From the NCBI RefSeq assembly GCF_964355755.1, contig NC_092670.1:28199795-28263794 (forward strand): 64,000 nucleotides of DNA, in the 5' to 3' direction. A program made the position numbers and the translations under genes. Below, in pieces: positions 1 through 11,843 of this stretch. Source of the stretch: Antedon mediterranea (Eukaryota > Echinodermata > Crinoidea > Comatulida > Antedonidae). The number at the start of each line of letters is the position of its first letter. Within the stretch, counting starts at the first letter, position 1. A model generated the notes under the pieces. The model saw only the letters and a list, made by a program, of their open reading frames with translations, was not told where the DNA came from and searched no databases.

Positions 1-715
1 GCTTTATTATGCATAAAAATAGGATAAACAATTTTGAAATTCTATGCTCAAATGGACAATGTATATTTAAAGAGCAACTTGACCAATTGAGTTATTATGT
101 AATGTCAATGTAAAGTTGAAACAACATTTGAATTTACCAGTCAAGATGTCAGCATCCTGTCGCATGTTGAATATTATAACATATTGACACCTGGAAAAAT
201 AGTTGATTGAGGAAATATTTAATAAAGAAAAGAGGTATATTTATAAATTACTGTAACAATTGTTTGTTTTGACAGTTATTTTATACTAACATTGTTCTTT
301 AATATGAAGTACAAACACACATTTCATTATTTGGAGTGTGTATTAAACTTTCTAAAGAGGTGGTTATGATTATTTACCTACCCTGTTTAATTCAACGTCT
401 ACCATGTATGGCCTAACAACGCTGTGCGATATTGTTTTGCTTCTTTTTTATCACTGCCATGGTCTACAAAGACTTGTAGGCCTTGAGATATCTACAGGCT
501 TGAGGAACATTGTTGGTTCTAATGTCATCTTGATTACAAAAACAATAGATACAACAGTACTTTCCTTTAAAAATAAATCAATTTTTAAATCTACAGTACT
601 TCAGTTTTGTGTCCAAACAAATCCAAACAAGAGATCTAATAGCCAAAATATTAAACCATTATTATACTGTACAAATGTATTAATATTAAGGCCTGGCCCT
701 AGCCTAGGGCTAGGC

Positions 716-736
716 TGTGACTGTCACTCAGTCACA
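716..736. repeat. Short perfect inverted repeat (8 bp arms, 5 nt loop)
   Basis: TGTGACTG (716-723) and CAGTCACA (729-736) are exact reverse complements around a 5 nt loop. The repeat follows a TAGGC/GCCTA-rich stretch. Function unknown; it may be chance or a remnant of a small transposable element. Confidence 0.5.
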
Positions 737-876
737 CCAGCTAGCCTAGAAATGCACCAGGAAAGCAATAATTATTATTATAAACACATGCCATTAATTA
801 TTTGGTAACAGTTATAATGATTACATTTAGGATTAGGGTAATTAAAGGTTTAACTATTACGAATTTTCTATGTTTC

Positions 877-897
877 GGCCTAGCTTCATTCTAGGCC
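877..897. repeat. Short perfect inverted repeat (7 bp arms, 7 nt loop)
   Basis: GGCCTAG (877-883) and CTAGGCC (891-897) are exact reverse complements around a 7 nt loop. It shares the TAGGC word with the stretch at 690-755. Role unknown. Confidence 0.5.
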
Positions 898-983
898 CAC
901 ATTACCGTCACGGTCATCGCGGGCGTCAACGCACTTTCTAAGCCTATCGCCAAACCGTTTTCTCGCCGATAACAATAACAATG

Positions 984-992
984 TATAAAAGG
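984..992 (+). promoter_or_regulatory. TATA-box-like word after a CpG-richer patch
   Basis: TATAAAAGG matches the eukaryotic TATA consensus and follows a locally GC-richer, CpG-bearing stretch at about 890-970. No supported gene lies downstream before the satellite begins, so this may be chance in AT-rich DNA. Confidence 0.15.
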
Positions 993-2018
993 GTTGCAAA
1001 ATATGCGAGTTTTACTAAAAACTGAACCAGGCTATATTAACAAAACTAGTATTATTTTGTTTATATAATAATGATGGACTATATTCTAGTTCGTTCTTTT
1101 TCTAAAAAAATGAATTATATCCAAAAAAAAAGTAAAGAATACAATGATATTTTCTACTTACGATTGTTTACTATTTCATTACACAGTTTATCTCAACTTC
1201 CTGGTTTATGTGCGGGAGAGTATTTCAGTAAAATGGACAATATCGTCGTTTATTTATTAATTTATAGTAAAGAAACAATAAAATATTTATTTTTTAATTG
1301 AACATACACTTTTTTTAATCGTTTAGTTTTGTATAAAATGTTTTTACTACATAAAAACTCACGATAGCAAAATTTAATTTGGCGTTCGCGAAATAATGGT
1401 TTGTAAACAAAAATTATATGTCCGCGCGACTCGGGGGGAGCCTCGTCTGCTAACACTGAGGGCGCTTGACTTTTTCTTATATCTTAACACTAGTTGAAAC
1501 AGCTGTGCTCCAAATGTGATTTGAAGCTATTCTAAACACTTTGGTGTTTTTATGTTAACAAGTTTTTTCGAAAATCACAAATTGGTCTAAAACGTCTCCA
1601 AATGCGATTTGAAGCTATTTTAAGCACTTTGGTGTTTTTGTGTAACCAAGTTTTTTCGAAAATCACAAAAGGGTCTAAAATGTCTCAAAATGCGATTTGA
1701 AGCTATTCTGTACACTTTGATGTTTTATTGTTAACAAGTTTTTTCGAAAGTCACAAAATGGTCTAAAACGTCTCCAAATGCGATTTGAAGCTATTATAAG
1801 CACTTTGGTGTTTTTATGTTAACAAGTTTTTTCGAAAATCACAAAATGGTGTAAAACGTCTCCAAATGCGATTTGAAGCTATTCTAAGCACTTTGGTGTT
1901 TTTATGTTAACAAGTTTTTTCGAAAATCACAAAATGGTGTAAAACGTCTCCAAATACGATTTTAAGCTATTCTAAGCAATTTGGTGTTTTTATGTTAACA
2001 AGTTTTTTCGAAAATCAC

Positions 2019-2270
2019 AAAATGGTCTAAAACGTCTCCAAATGCGATTTGAAGCTATTCTGTACACTTTGCTGTTTTGTGAGAATAATTTTTGTCGAAA
2101 TGCTCAAAATGGTCAAAAACGTTTTTAAATACGATATTAAGCTATTTTTTGCTCTGTGATGTTTTTTTGTGAAAAGTTTTATCGAAATGCTCAAAATGGT
2201 CTAAAACGGTTTCTAATGTGATTTTAAGCACTTTGATGTTTTTATGTTAACAACTTTTTTAGAAAATTAC
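2019..2270. repeat. Representative B-C-D satellite cassette (87+87+78 bp)
   Basis: Three divergent monomers recur together in this order. B (2019-2105) carries TTCTGTACACTTTGCTG and GAATAATTTTTGTCGAAATG. C (2106-2192) carries GGTCAAAAACGTTTTTAAA and GATATTAAGC. D (2193-2270) carries ACGGTTTCTAATGTGATTTT and lacks about 10 bp. The cassette returns irregularly through all three arrays, for example near 3060, 4700, 5900, 10660, 12470, 19590, 31370, 40880, 49450, 55000 and 61920, separated by varying numbers of canonical monomers. Confidence 0.85.
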
Positions 2271-2454
2271 AAAATGGTGTAAAACGTCTCCAAATGCGAT
2301 TTGAAGCTATTCTAAGCAATTTGGTGTTTTTATGTTAACAAGTTTTTTCGAAAATCACAAAATGGTCTAAAACGTCTCCAAATGCGATTTGAAGCTATTC
2401 TAAGCACTTTTGTGTTTTTATGTTAACAAGTTTTTTCGAAAATCACAAAATTGT

Positions 2455-5400
2455 CTAAAATGTCTCCAAATGCGATTTTAAGGTATTCTAAGCACTTTGG
2501 TGTTTTTATGTTAACAAGTTTTTTCGAAAATCACAAAATGGTCTAAAAAGTCTACAAATGCGATTTGAAGCTATTCTAAGCACTTTGGTGTTTTTATGTT
2601 AACAAGTTTTTTCGAAAATCACAAAATGGTATAAAACGTCTCCAAATGCGATTTGAAGCTATTTTAAGCACTTTGGTGTTTTTGTGTAACCAAGTTTTTT
2701 CGAAAATCACAAAAGGGTCTAAAATGTCTCAAAATGCGATTTGAAGCTATTCTGTACACTTTGATGTTTTTATGTTAACAACTTTTTTAGAAAATCACAA
2801 AATGGTCTAAAACGTCTCCAAATACGATTTGAAGCAATTCTAAGCACTTTGGTGTTTTTATGGTAACGAGTTTTTTTGAATATCACAAAATGGTCTAAAA
2901 TGTCTCCAAATGCGATTTGAAGCTTTTCTAAGCACTTTGGTGTTTTCATGTTAACAAGTTTTTTCGAAAATCACAAAATGGTCTAAAACGTCTCCAAATG
3001 CGATTTGAAGCTATTCTGTACACTTTGCTGTTTTGTGTGAATAATTTTTGTCGAAATGCTCAAAATGGTCAAAAACGTTTTTAAATACGATATTAAGCTA
3101 TTTTGTGCTCTTTGATGTTTTTGTGTGAAAAGTTTTATCGAAATGCTCAAAATGGTCTAAAACGGTTTCTAATGTGATTTTAAGCACTTTGATGTTTTTA
3201 TGTTAACAACTTTTTTAGAAAATCACAAAATGGTCTAAAACGTCTCCAAATGCGATTTGAAGCAATTCTAAGCACTTTGGTGTTTGGCGTTTTTAACGAG
3301 TTTTTTTGAATATCACAAAATGGTCTAAAATGTCTCCAAATGCGATTTGAAGCTTTTCTAAGCACTTTGGTGTTTTTATGTTTACAAGTTTTTTCGAAAA
3401 TCACAAAATGGTCTAAAACGGCTCCAAATGCGATTTGAAGCTATTTTAAGCACTTTGCTGTTTTGTGTGAATAATTTTTGTCAAAATGCTCAAAATGGTC
3501 AAAAACGTTTTTAAATACTATATTAAGCTATTTTGTGCTCTTTGATGTTTTTGTGTGAAAAGTTTTATCGAAATGCTCAAAATGGTCTAAAACGGTTTCT
3601 AATGTGATTTTAAGCACTTTGATGTTTTTATGTTAAGAACTTTTTTAGAAAATTACAAAATGGTGTAAAACGTCTCCAAATGCGATTTGAAGCTATTCTA
3701 AGCAATTTGGTGTTTTTATGTTAACAAGTTTTTTCGAAAATCACAAAATGGTCTAAAACGTCTCCAAATGCGATCTGAAGCTATTCTAAGCACTTTTGTG
3801 TTTTTATGTTAACAAGTTTTTTCGAAAATCACAAAATGGTCTAAAATGTCTCCAAATGCGATTTGAAGCTTTTCTAAGCACTTTGGTGTTTTTATGTTTA
3901 CAAGTTTTTTTCGAAAATCACAAAATGGTCTAAAACGTCTCCAAATGCGATTTGAAGCTATTCTGTACACTTTGCTGTTTTGTGTGAATAATTTTTGTCA
4001 AAATGCTCAAAATGGTCAAAAACATTTTTAAAAACTATATTAAGCTATTTTGTGTTCTTTGATGTTTTTGTGTGAAAAGTTTTTTCGAAATGCTCAAAAT
4101 GGTCTAAAACGGTTTCTAATGTGATTTTAAGCACTTTGATGTTTTTATGTTAACAACTTTTTTAGAAAATTACAAAATGGTCTAAAACGTCTCCAAATGC
4201 GATTTGAAGCTATTCTAAGCACTTTGGTGTTTTTATGGTAATTTATTTCGAAAATCACAAAATGGTCTAAAACATCTCCAAATGCGATTTTAAGCTATTC
4301 TAAGCACTTTGGTGTTTTTATGTTAACAAGTTTTTTCGAAAATCACAAAAATAGTCTAAAACGTCTCCAAATGCGATTTGAAGCTATTCTAAGCACTTTG
4401 GTGTTTTTATGTTAACAAGTTTTTTCGAAAATCACAAAATGGTGTAAAACGTCTCCAAATGCGATTTGAAGCTATTGTAAGCACTTTGGTGTTTTTATGT
4501 TAACAAGTTTTTTTGAAAATCACAAAATGGTGTAAAACGTCTCCAAATGCGATTTTAAGCTATTCTAAGCAATTTGGTGTTTTTATGTTAACAAGTTTTT
4601 TCGAAAATCACAAAATGGTCTAAAACGTCTCCAAATGCGATTTGAAGCTATTCTGTACACTTTACTGTTTTTTCTGAATAATTTTTGTCGAAATGCTCAA
4701 AATGGTCAAAAACGTTTTCAAATACGATATTAAGCTATTTTGTGCTCTTTGATGTTTTTGTGTGAAAAGTTTTATCGAAATGCTTAAAATGTTCTAAAAC
4801 GGTTTCTAATGTGATTTTAAGCACTTTGATGTTTTTATGTTAACGAATTTTTTCGAAAATCACAAAATGGTCTAAAATGTCTCCAAATGCGATTTCAAGC
4901 TATTCTTAGCACTTTGGTGTTTTATGTTAACAAGTTTTTTCGAAAATCACAAAATGGTCTAAAACGTCTCCAAATGCGATTTGAAGCTTTTCTAAGCTTA
5001 CTTTGGTGTTTTTATGTTTAGGAGTTTTTTCGAAAATCACAAAATGGTCTAAAACGTCTCCAAATTCGATTTGAAGCTATTCTAAGCACTTTGGTGTTTT
5101 TATGTTAACAACTTTTTTAGAAAATCACAAAATGGTCTAAAACGGTTTCTAATGTGATTTTAAGCACTTTGATGTTTTTATGTTAACAACTTTTTTAGAA
5201 AATCACAAAATGGTCTAAAACGTCTCCAAATGCGATTTGAAGCAATTCTAAGCACTTTGGTGTTTTTATGGTAACGAGTTTTTTTGAATATCACAAAATG
5301 GTCTAAAATGTCTCCAAATGCGATTTGAAGCTTTTCTAAGCACTTTGGTGTTTTTATGTTTACAAGTTTTTTTCGAAAATCACAAAATGGTCTAAAACGG

Positions 5401-8400
5401 CTCCAAATGCGATTTGAAGCTATTCTAAGCACTTTGGTGTTTTTATGTTAACAAGTTTTTTCGAAAATCACAAAATGGTCTAAAATGTCTCCAAATGCGA
5501 TTTGAAGCTTTTCTAAGCACTTTGGTGTTTTTATGTTTACAAGTTTTTTCGAAAATCACAAAATGGTCTAAAACGGCTCCAAATGCGATTTGAAGCTATT
5601 TTAAGCACTTTGGTGTTTTTGTGTAACCAAGTTTTTTCGAAAATCACAAAAGGGTCTAAAATGTCTCAAAATGCGATTTGAAGCTATTCTGTACACTTTG
5701 ATGTTTTTATGTTAACAAGTTTTTCGAAAGTCACAAAATGGTCTAAAACGTCTCCAAATGCGATTTGAAGCTATTCTAAGCACTTTGGTGTTTTTATGTT
5801 AACAAGTTTTTTCGAAAATCACAAAATGCTCTAAAACGTCTCCAAATGCGATTTGAAGCTATTCTGTACACTTTACTGTTTTTTGTGAATAATTTTTGTC
5901 GAAATGCTCAAAATGGTCAAAAACGTTTTTAAATACGATATTAAGCTATTTTGTGCTCTTTGATGTTTTTGTGTGAAAAGTTTTATCGAAATGCTCCAAA
6001 TGTTCTAAAACGGTTTCTAATGTGATTTTAAGCACTTTGATGTTTTTATGTTAACGAATTTTTTCGAAAATCACAAAATGGTCTAAAATGTCTCCAAATG
6101 CGATTTCAAGCTATTCTTAGCACTTTGGTGTTTTTATGTTAACAAGTTTTTTCGAAAATCATAAAATGGTCTAAAACGTCTCCAAATGCGATTTTAAGCT
6201 ATTCTAAGCAATTTGGTGTTTTTATGTTAACAAGTTTTTTCGAAAATCACAAAATGGTCTAAAACGTCTCCAAATGCGATTTGAAGCTTTTCTAAGCTTA
6301 CTTTGGTGTTTTTATGTTTAGGAGTTTTTTCGAAAATCACAAAATGGTCTAAAACGTCTCCAAATTCGATTTGAAGCTATTCTAAGCACTTTGGTGTTTT
6401 TATGTTAACAACTTTTTTAGAAAATCACAAAATGGTCTAAAACGGTTTCTAATGTGATTTTAAGCACTTTGATGTTTTTATGTTAACAACTTTTTTAGAA
6501 AATCACAAAATGGTCTAAAACGTCTCCAAATGCGATTTGAAGCAATTCTAAGCACTTTGGTGTTTTTATGGTAACGAGTTTTTTTGAATATCACAAAATG
6601 GTCTAAAATGTCTCCAAATGCGATTTGAAGCTTTTCTAAGCACTTTGGTGTTTTTATGTTTACAAGTTTTTTTCGAAAATCACAAAATGGTCTAAAACGG
6701 CTCCAAATGCGATTTGAAGCTATTCTAAGCACTTTGGTGTTTTTATGTTAACAAGTTTTTTCGAAAATCACAAAATGGTCTAAAACGTCTCCAAATGCGA
6801 TTTGAAGCTATTCTGTACACTTTGCTGTTTTGTGCGAATAATTTTTTGTCGAAATGCTCAAAATGGTCAAAAACGTTTTTAAAAACGATATTAAGCTATT
6901 TTGTGCTCTTTGATGTTTTTGTGTGAAAAGTTTTATCGAAATGCTCAAAATGGTCTAAAACGGTTTCTAATGTGATTTTAAGCACTTTGATGTTTTTATG
7001 TTAACGAGTTTTTTCGAAAATCACAAAATGGTCTAAAATGTCTCCAAATGCGATTTCAAGCTATTCTTAGCACTTTGGTGTTTTTATGTTAACAAGTTTT
7101 TTCGAAAATCACAAAATGGTATAAAACGTCTCCAAATGCGATTTTAAGCTATTCTAAGCAATTTGGTGTTTTTATGTTAACAAGTTTTTTCGAAAATCAC
7201 AAAATGGTCTAAAATGTCTCCAAATGCGATTTTAAGGTATTCTAAGCACTTTGGTGTTTTTATGTTAACAAGTTTTTTCGAAAATCACAAAATGGTCTAA
7301 AAAGTCTACAAATGCGATTTGAAGCTATTCTAAGCACTTTGGTGTTTTTATGTTAACAAGTTTTTTCGAAAATCACAAAATGGTATACAACGTCTCCAAA
7401 TGCGATTTGAAGCTATTTTAAGCACTTTGGTGTTTTTGTGTAACCAAGTTTTTTCGAAAATCACAAAAGGGTCTAAAATGTCTCAAAATGCGATTTGAAG
7501 CTATTCTGTACACTTTGATGTTTTTATGTTAACAACTTTTTTAGAAAATCACAAAATGGTCTAAAACGTCTCCAAATACGATTTGAAGCAATTCTAAGCA
7601 CTTTGGTGTTTTTATGGTAACGAGTTTTTTTGAATATCACAAAATGGTCTAAAATGTCTCCAAATGCGATTTGAAGCTTTTCTAAGCACTTTGGTGTTTT
7701 CATGTTAACAAGTTTTTTCGAAAATCACAAAATGGTCTAAAACGTCTCCAAATGCGATTTGAAGCTATTCTGTACACTTTGCTGTTTTGTGTGAATAATT
7801 TTTGTCGAAATGCTCAAAATGGTCAAAAACGTTTTTAAATACGATATTAAGCTATTTTGTGCTCTTTGATGTTTTTGTGTGAAAAGTTTTATCGAAATGC
7901 TCAAAATGGTCTAAAACGGTTTCTAATGTGATTTTAAGCACTTTGATGTTTTTATGTTAACAACTTTTTTAGAAAATCACAAAATGGTCTAAAACGTCTC
8001 CAAATGCGATTTGAAGCAATTCTAAGCACTTTGGTGTTTGGCGTTTTTAACGAGTTTTTTTGAATATCACAAAATGGTCTAAAATGTCTCCAAATGCGAT
8101 TTGAAGCTTTTCTAAGCACTTTGGTGTTTTTATGTTTACAAGTTTTTTCGAAAATCACAAAATGGTCTAAAACGGCTCCAAATGCGATTTGAAGCTATTT
8201 TAAGCACTTTGCTGTTTTGTGTGAATAATTTTTGTCAAAATGCTCAAAATGGTCAAAAACGTTTTTAAATACTATATTAAGCTATTTTGTGCTCTTTGAT
8301 GTTTTTGTGTGAAAAGTTTTATCGAAATGCTCAAAATGGTCTAAAACGGTTTCTAATGTGATTTTAAGCACTTTGATGTTTTTATGTTAAGAACTTTTTT

Positions 8401-11400
8401 AGAAAATTACAAAATGGTGTAAAACGTCTCCAAATGCGATTTGAAGCTATTCTAAGCAATTTGGTGTTTTTATGTTAACAAGTTTTTTCGAAAATCACAA
8501 AATGGTCTAAAACGTCTCCAAATGCGATCTGAAGCTATTCTAAGCACTTTTGTGTTTTTATGTTAACAAGTTTTTTCGAAAATCACAAAATGGTCTAAAA
8601 TGTCTCCAAATGCGATTTGAAGCTTTTCTAAGCACTTTGGTGTTTTTATGTTTACAAGTTTTTTTCGAAAATCACAAAATGGTCTAAAACGTCTCCAAAT
8701 GCGATTTGAAGCTATTCTGTACACTTTGCTGTTTTGTGTGAATAATTTTTGTCAAAATGCTCAAAATGGTCAAAAACATTTTTAAAAACTATATTAAGCT
8801 ATTTTGTGTTCTTTGATGTTTTTGTGTGAAAAGTTTTTTCGAAATGCTCAAAATGGTCTAAAACGGTTTCTAATGTGATTTTAAGCACTTTGATGTTTTT
8901 ATGTTAACAACTTTTTTAGAAAATTACAAAATGGTCTAAAACGTCTCCAAATGCGATTTGAAGCTATTCTAAGCACTTTGGTGTTTTTATGGTAATTTAT
9001 TTCGAAAATCACAAAATGGTCTAAAACATCTCCAAATGCGATTTTAAGCTATTCTAAGCACTTTGGTGTTTTTATGTTAACAAGTTTTTTCGAAAATCAC
9101 AAAAATAGTCTAAAACGTCTCCAAATGCGATTTGAAGCTATTCTAAGCACTTTGGTGTTTTTATGTTAACAAGTTTTTTCGAAAATCACAAAATGGTGTA
9201 AAACGTCTCCAAATGCGATTTGAAGCTATTGTAAGCACTTTGGTGTTTTTATGTTAACAAGTTTTTTTGAAAATCACAAAATGGTGTAAAACGTCTCCAA
9301 ATGCGATTTTAAGCTATTCTAAGCAATTTGGTGTTTTTATGTTAACAAGTTTTTTCGAAAATCACAAAATGGTCTAAAACGTCTCCAAATGCGATTTGAA
9401 GCTATTCTGTACACTTTACTGTTTTTTCTGAATAATTTTTGTCGAAATGCTCAAAATGGTCAAAAACGTTTTCAAATACGATATTAAGCTATTTTGTGCT
9501 CTTTGATGTTTTTGTGTGAAAAGTTTTATCGAAATGCTTAAAATGTTCTAAAACGGTTTCTAATGTGATTTTAAGCACTTTGATGTTTTTATGTTAACGA
9601 ATTTTTTCGAAAATCACAAAATGGTCTAAAATGTCTCCAAATGCGATTTCAAGCTATTCTTAGCACTTTGGTGTTTTATGTTAACAAGTTTTTTCGAAAA
9701 TCACAAAATGGTCTAAAACGTCTCCAAATGCGATTTGAAGCTTTTCTAAGCTTACTTTGGTGTTTTTATGTTTAGGAGTTTTTTCGAAAATCACAAAATG
9801 GTCTAAAACGTCTCCAAATTCGATTTGAAGCTATTCTAAGCACTTTGGTGTTTTTATGTTAACAACTTTTTTAGAAAATCACAAAATGGTCTAAAACGGT
9901 TTCTAATGTGATTTTAAGCACTTTGATGTTTTTATGTTAACAACTTTTTTAGAAAATCACAAAATGGTCTAAAACGTCTCCAAATGCGATTTGAAGCAAT
10001 TCTAAGCACTTTGGTGTTTTTATGGTAACGAGTTTTTTTGAATATCACAAAATGGTCTAAAATGTCTCCAAATGCGATTTGAAGCTTTTCTAAGCACTTT
10101 GGTGTTTTTATGTTTACAAGTTTTTTTCGAAAATCACAAAATGGTCTAAAACGGCTCCAAATGCGATTTGAAGCTATTCTAAGCACTTTGGTGTTTTTAT
10201 GTTAACAAGTTTTTTCGAAAATCACAAAATGGTCTAAAATGTCTCCAAATGCGATTTGAAGCTTTTCTAAGCACTTTGGTGTTTTTATGTTTACAAGTTT
10301 TTTCGAAAATCACAAAATGGTCTAAAACGGCTCCAAATGCGATTTGAAGCTATTTTAAGCACTTTGGTGTTTTTGTGTAACCAAGTTTTTTCGAAAATCA
10401 CAAAAGGGTCTAAAATGTCTCAAAATGCGATTTGAAGCTATTCTGTACACTTTGATGTTTTTATGTTAACAAGTTTTTCGAAAGTCACAAAATGGTCTAA
10501 AACGTCTCCAAATGCGATTTGAAGCTATTCTAAGCACTTTGGTGTTTTTATGTTAACAAGTTTTTTCGAAAATCACAAAATGCTCTAAAACGTCTCCAAA
10601 TGCGATTTGAAGCTATTCTGTACACTTTACTGTTTTTTGTGAATAATTTTTGTCGAAATGCTCAAAATGGTCAAAAACGTTTTTAAATACGATATTAAGC
10701 TATTTTGTGCTCTTTGATGTTTTTGTGTGAAAAGTTTTATCGAAATGCTCCAAATGTTCTAAAACGGTTTCTAATGTGATTTTAAGCACTTTGATGTTTT
10801 TATGTTAACGAATTTTTTCGAAAATCACAAAATGGTCTAAAATGTCTCCAAATGCGATTTCAAGCTATTCTTAGCACTTTGGTGTTTTTATGTTAACAAG
10901 TTTTTTCGAAAATCACAAAATGGTCTAAAACGTCTCCAAATGCGATTTTAAGCTATTCTAAGCAATTTGGTGTTTTTATGTTAACAAGTTTTTTCGAAAA
11001 TCACAAAATGGTCTAAAACGTCTCCAAATGCGATTTGAAGCTTTTCTAAGCTTACTTTGGTGTTTTTATGTTTAGGAGTTTTTTCGAAAATCACAAAATG
11101 GTCTAAAACGTCTCCAAATTCGATTTAAAGCTATTCTAAGCACTTTGGTGTTTTTATGTTAACAACTTTTTTAGAAAATCACAAAATGGTCTAAAACGGT
11201 TTCTAATGTGATTTTAAGCACTTTGATGTTTTTATGTTAACAACTTTTTTAGAAAATCACAAAATGGTCTAAAACGTCTCCAAATGCGATTTGAAGCAAT
11301 TCTAAGCACTTTGGTGTTTTTATGGTAACGAGTTTTTTTGAATATCACAAAATGGTCTAAAATGTCTCCAAATGCGATTTAAAGCTTTTCTAAGCACTTT

Positions 11401-11843
11401 GGTGTTTTTATGTTTACAAGTTTTTTTCGAAAATCACAAAATGGTCTAAAACGGCTCCAAATGCGATTTGAAGCTATTCTAAGCACTTTGGTGTTTTTAT
11501 GTTAACAAGTTTTTTCGAAAATCACAAAATGGTCTAAAACGTCTCCAAATGCGATTTGAAGCTATTCTGTACACTTTGCTGTTTTGTGTGAATAATTTTT
11601 TGTCGAAATGCTCAAAATGGTCAAAAACGTTTTTAAAAACGATATTAAGCTATTTTGTGCTCTTTGATGTTTTTGTGTGAAAAGTTTTATCGAAATGCTC
11701 AAAATGATCTAAAACGGTTTCTAATGTGATTTTAAGCACTTTGATGTTTTTATGTTAACGAGTTTTTTCGAAAATCACAAAATGGTCTAAAATGTCTCCA
11801 AATGCGATTTCAAGCTATTCTTAGCACTTTGGTGTTTTTATGT
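2455..11843. repeat. 4,754 bp tandem duplication inside array I
   Basis: Sequence from about 2455 to 7090 repeats at about 7209-11843 with a constant offset of 4,754 bp. Shared rare markers include a CTAAAAAGTCTAC monomer (about 2543 and 7297), a GGTGTTTGGCGTTTTTAACG monomer (about 3280 and 8034), a GGTAATTTATTTCG monomer (about 4235 and 8989) and CTAAGCTTACTTTGG (about 4990 and 9744). The two halves differ at only scattered bases. Outside the stated limits the monomer order stops matching. A shorter repeat, offset about 1,300 bp, is nested inside (for example 5178-5432 against 6478-6732). Boundaries are approximate. Confidence 0.8.

Larger units (their letters stand above)
1..1507. other. 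Non-satellite flank at the left edge of the satellite array
   Basis: AT-rich DNA with none of the 88 bp satellite. Open frames exist (404-808 and 1071-1301, + strand) but I recognise no domain, and their composition looks like translated non-coding AT-rich DNA. A GC- and CpG-richer patch lies at about 890-970, followed by a TATAAAAGG word at 984-992. A second CpG-rich patch lies at about 1380-1470, just before the satellite starts. TAGGC/GCCTA words recur at about 477, 690-755 and 877-897. I see no RNA gene. This is the only single-copy-looking DNA in the window, so it is the best anchor for placing the array. Confidence 0.75.

Noticed and set aside
404-808. 134-residue + strand open frame in the left flank
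   Set aside because: No recognisable domain, translation typical of AT-rich non-coding DNA, and it spans the TAGGC hairpin patch.
1071-1301. 76-residue + strand frame after the TATA-like word
   Set aside because: Low-complexity Lys/Tyr/Phe composition from AT-rich DNA; no family recognised and no other gene signals.
3198-10186. Repeated minus-strand open frames of 68 and 84 residues (3198-3404, 5178-5432, 6478-6732, 7952-8158, 9932-10186; also 31936-32190 and 39732-39935)
   Set aside because: They are satellite monomers read in shifting frames. An 88 bp period moves the frame at each unit, and the same DNA gives different peptides in successive monomers.
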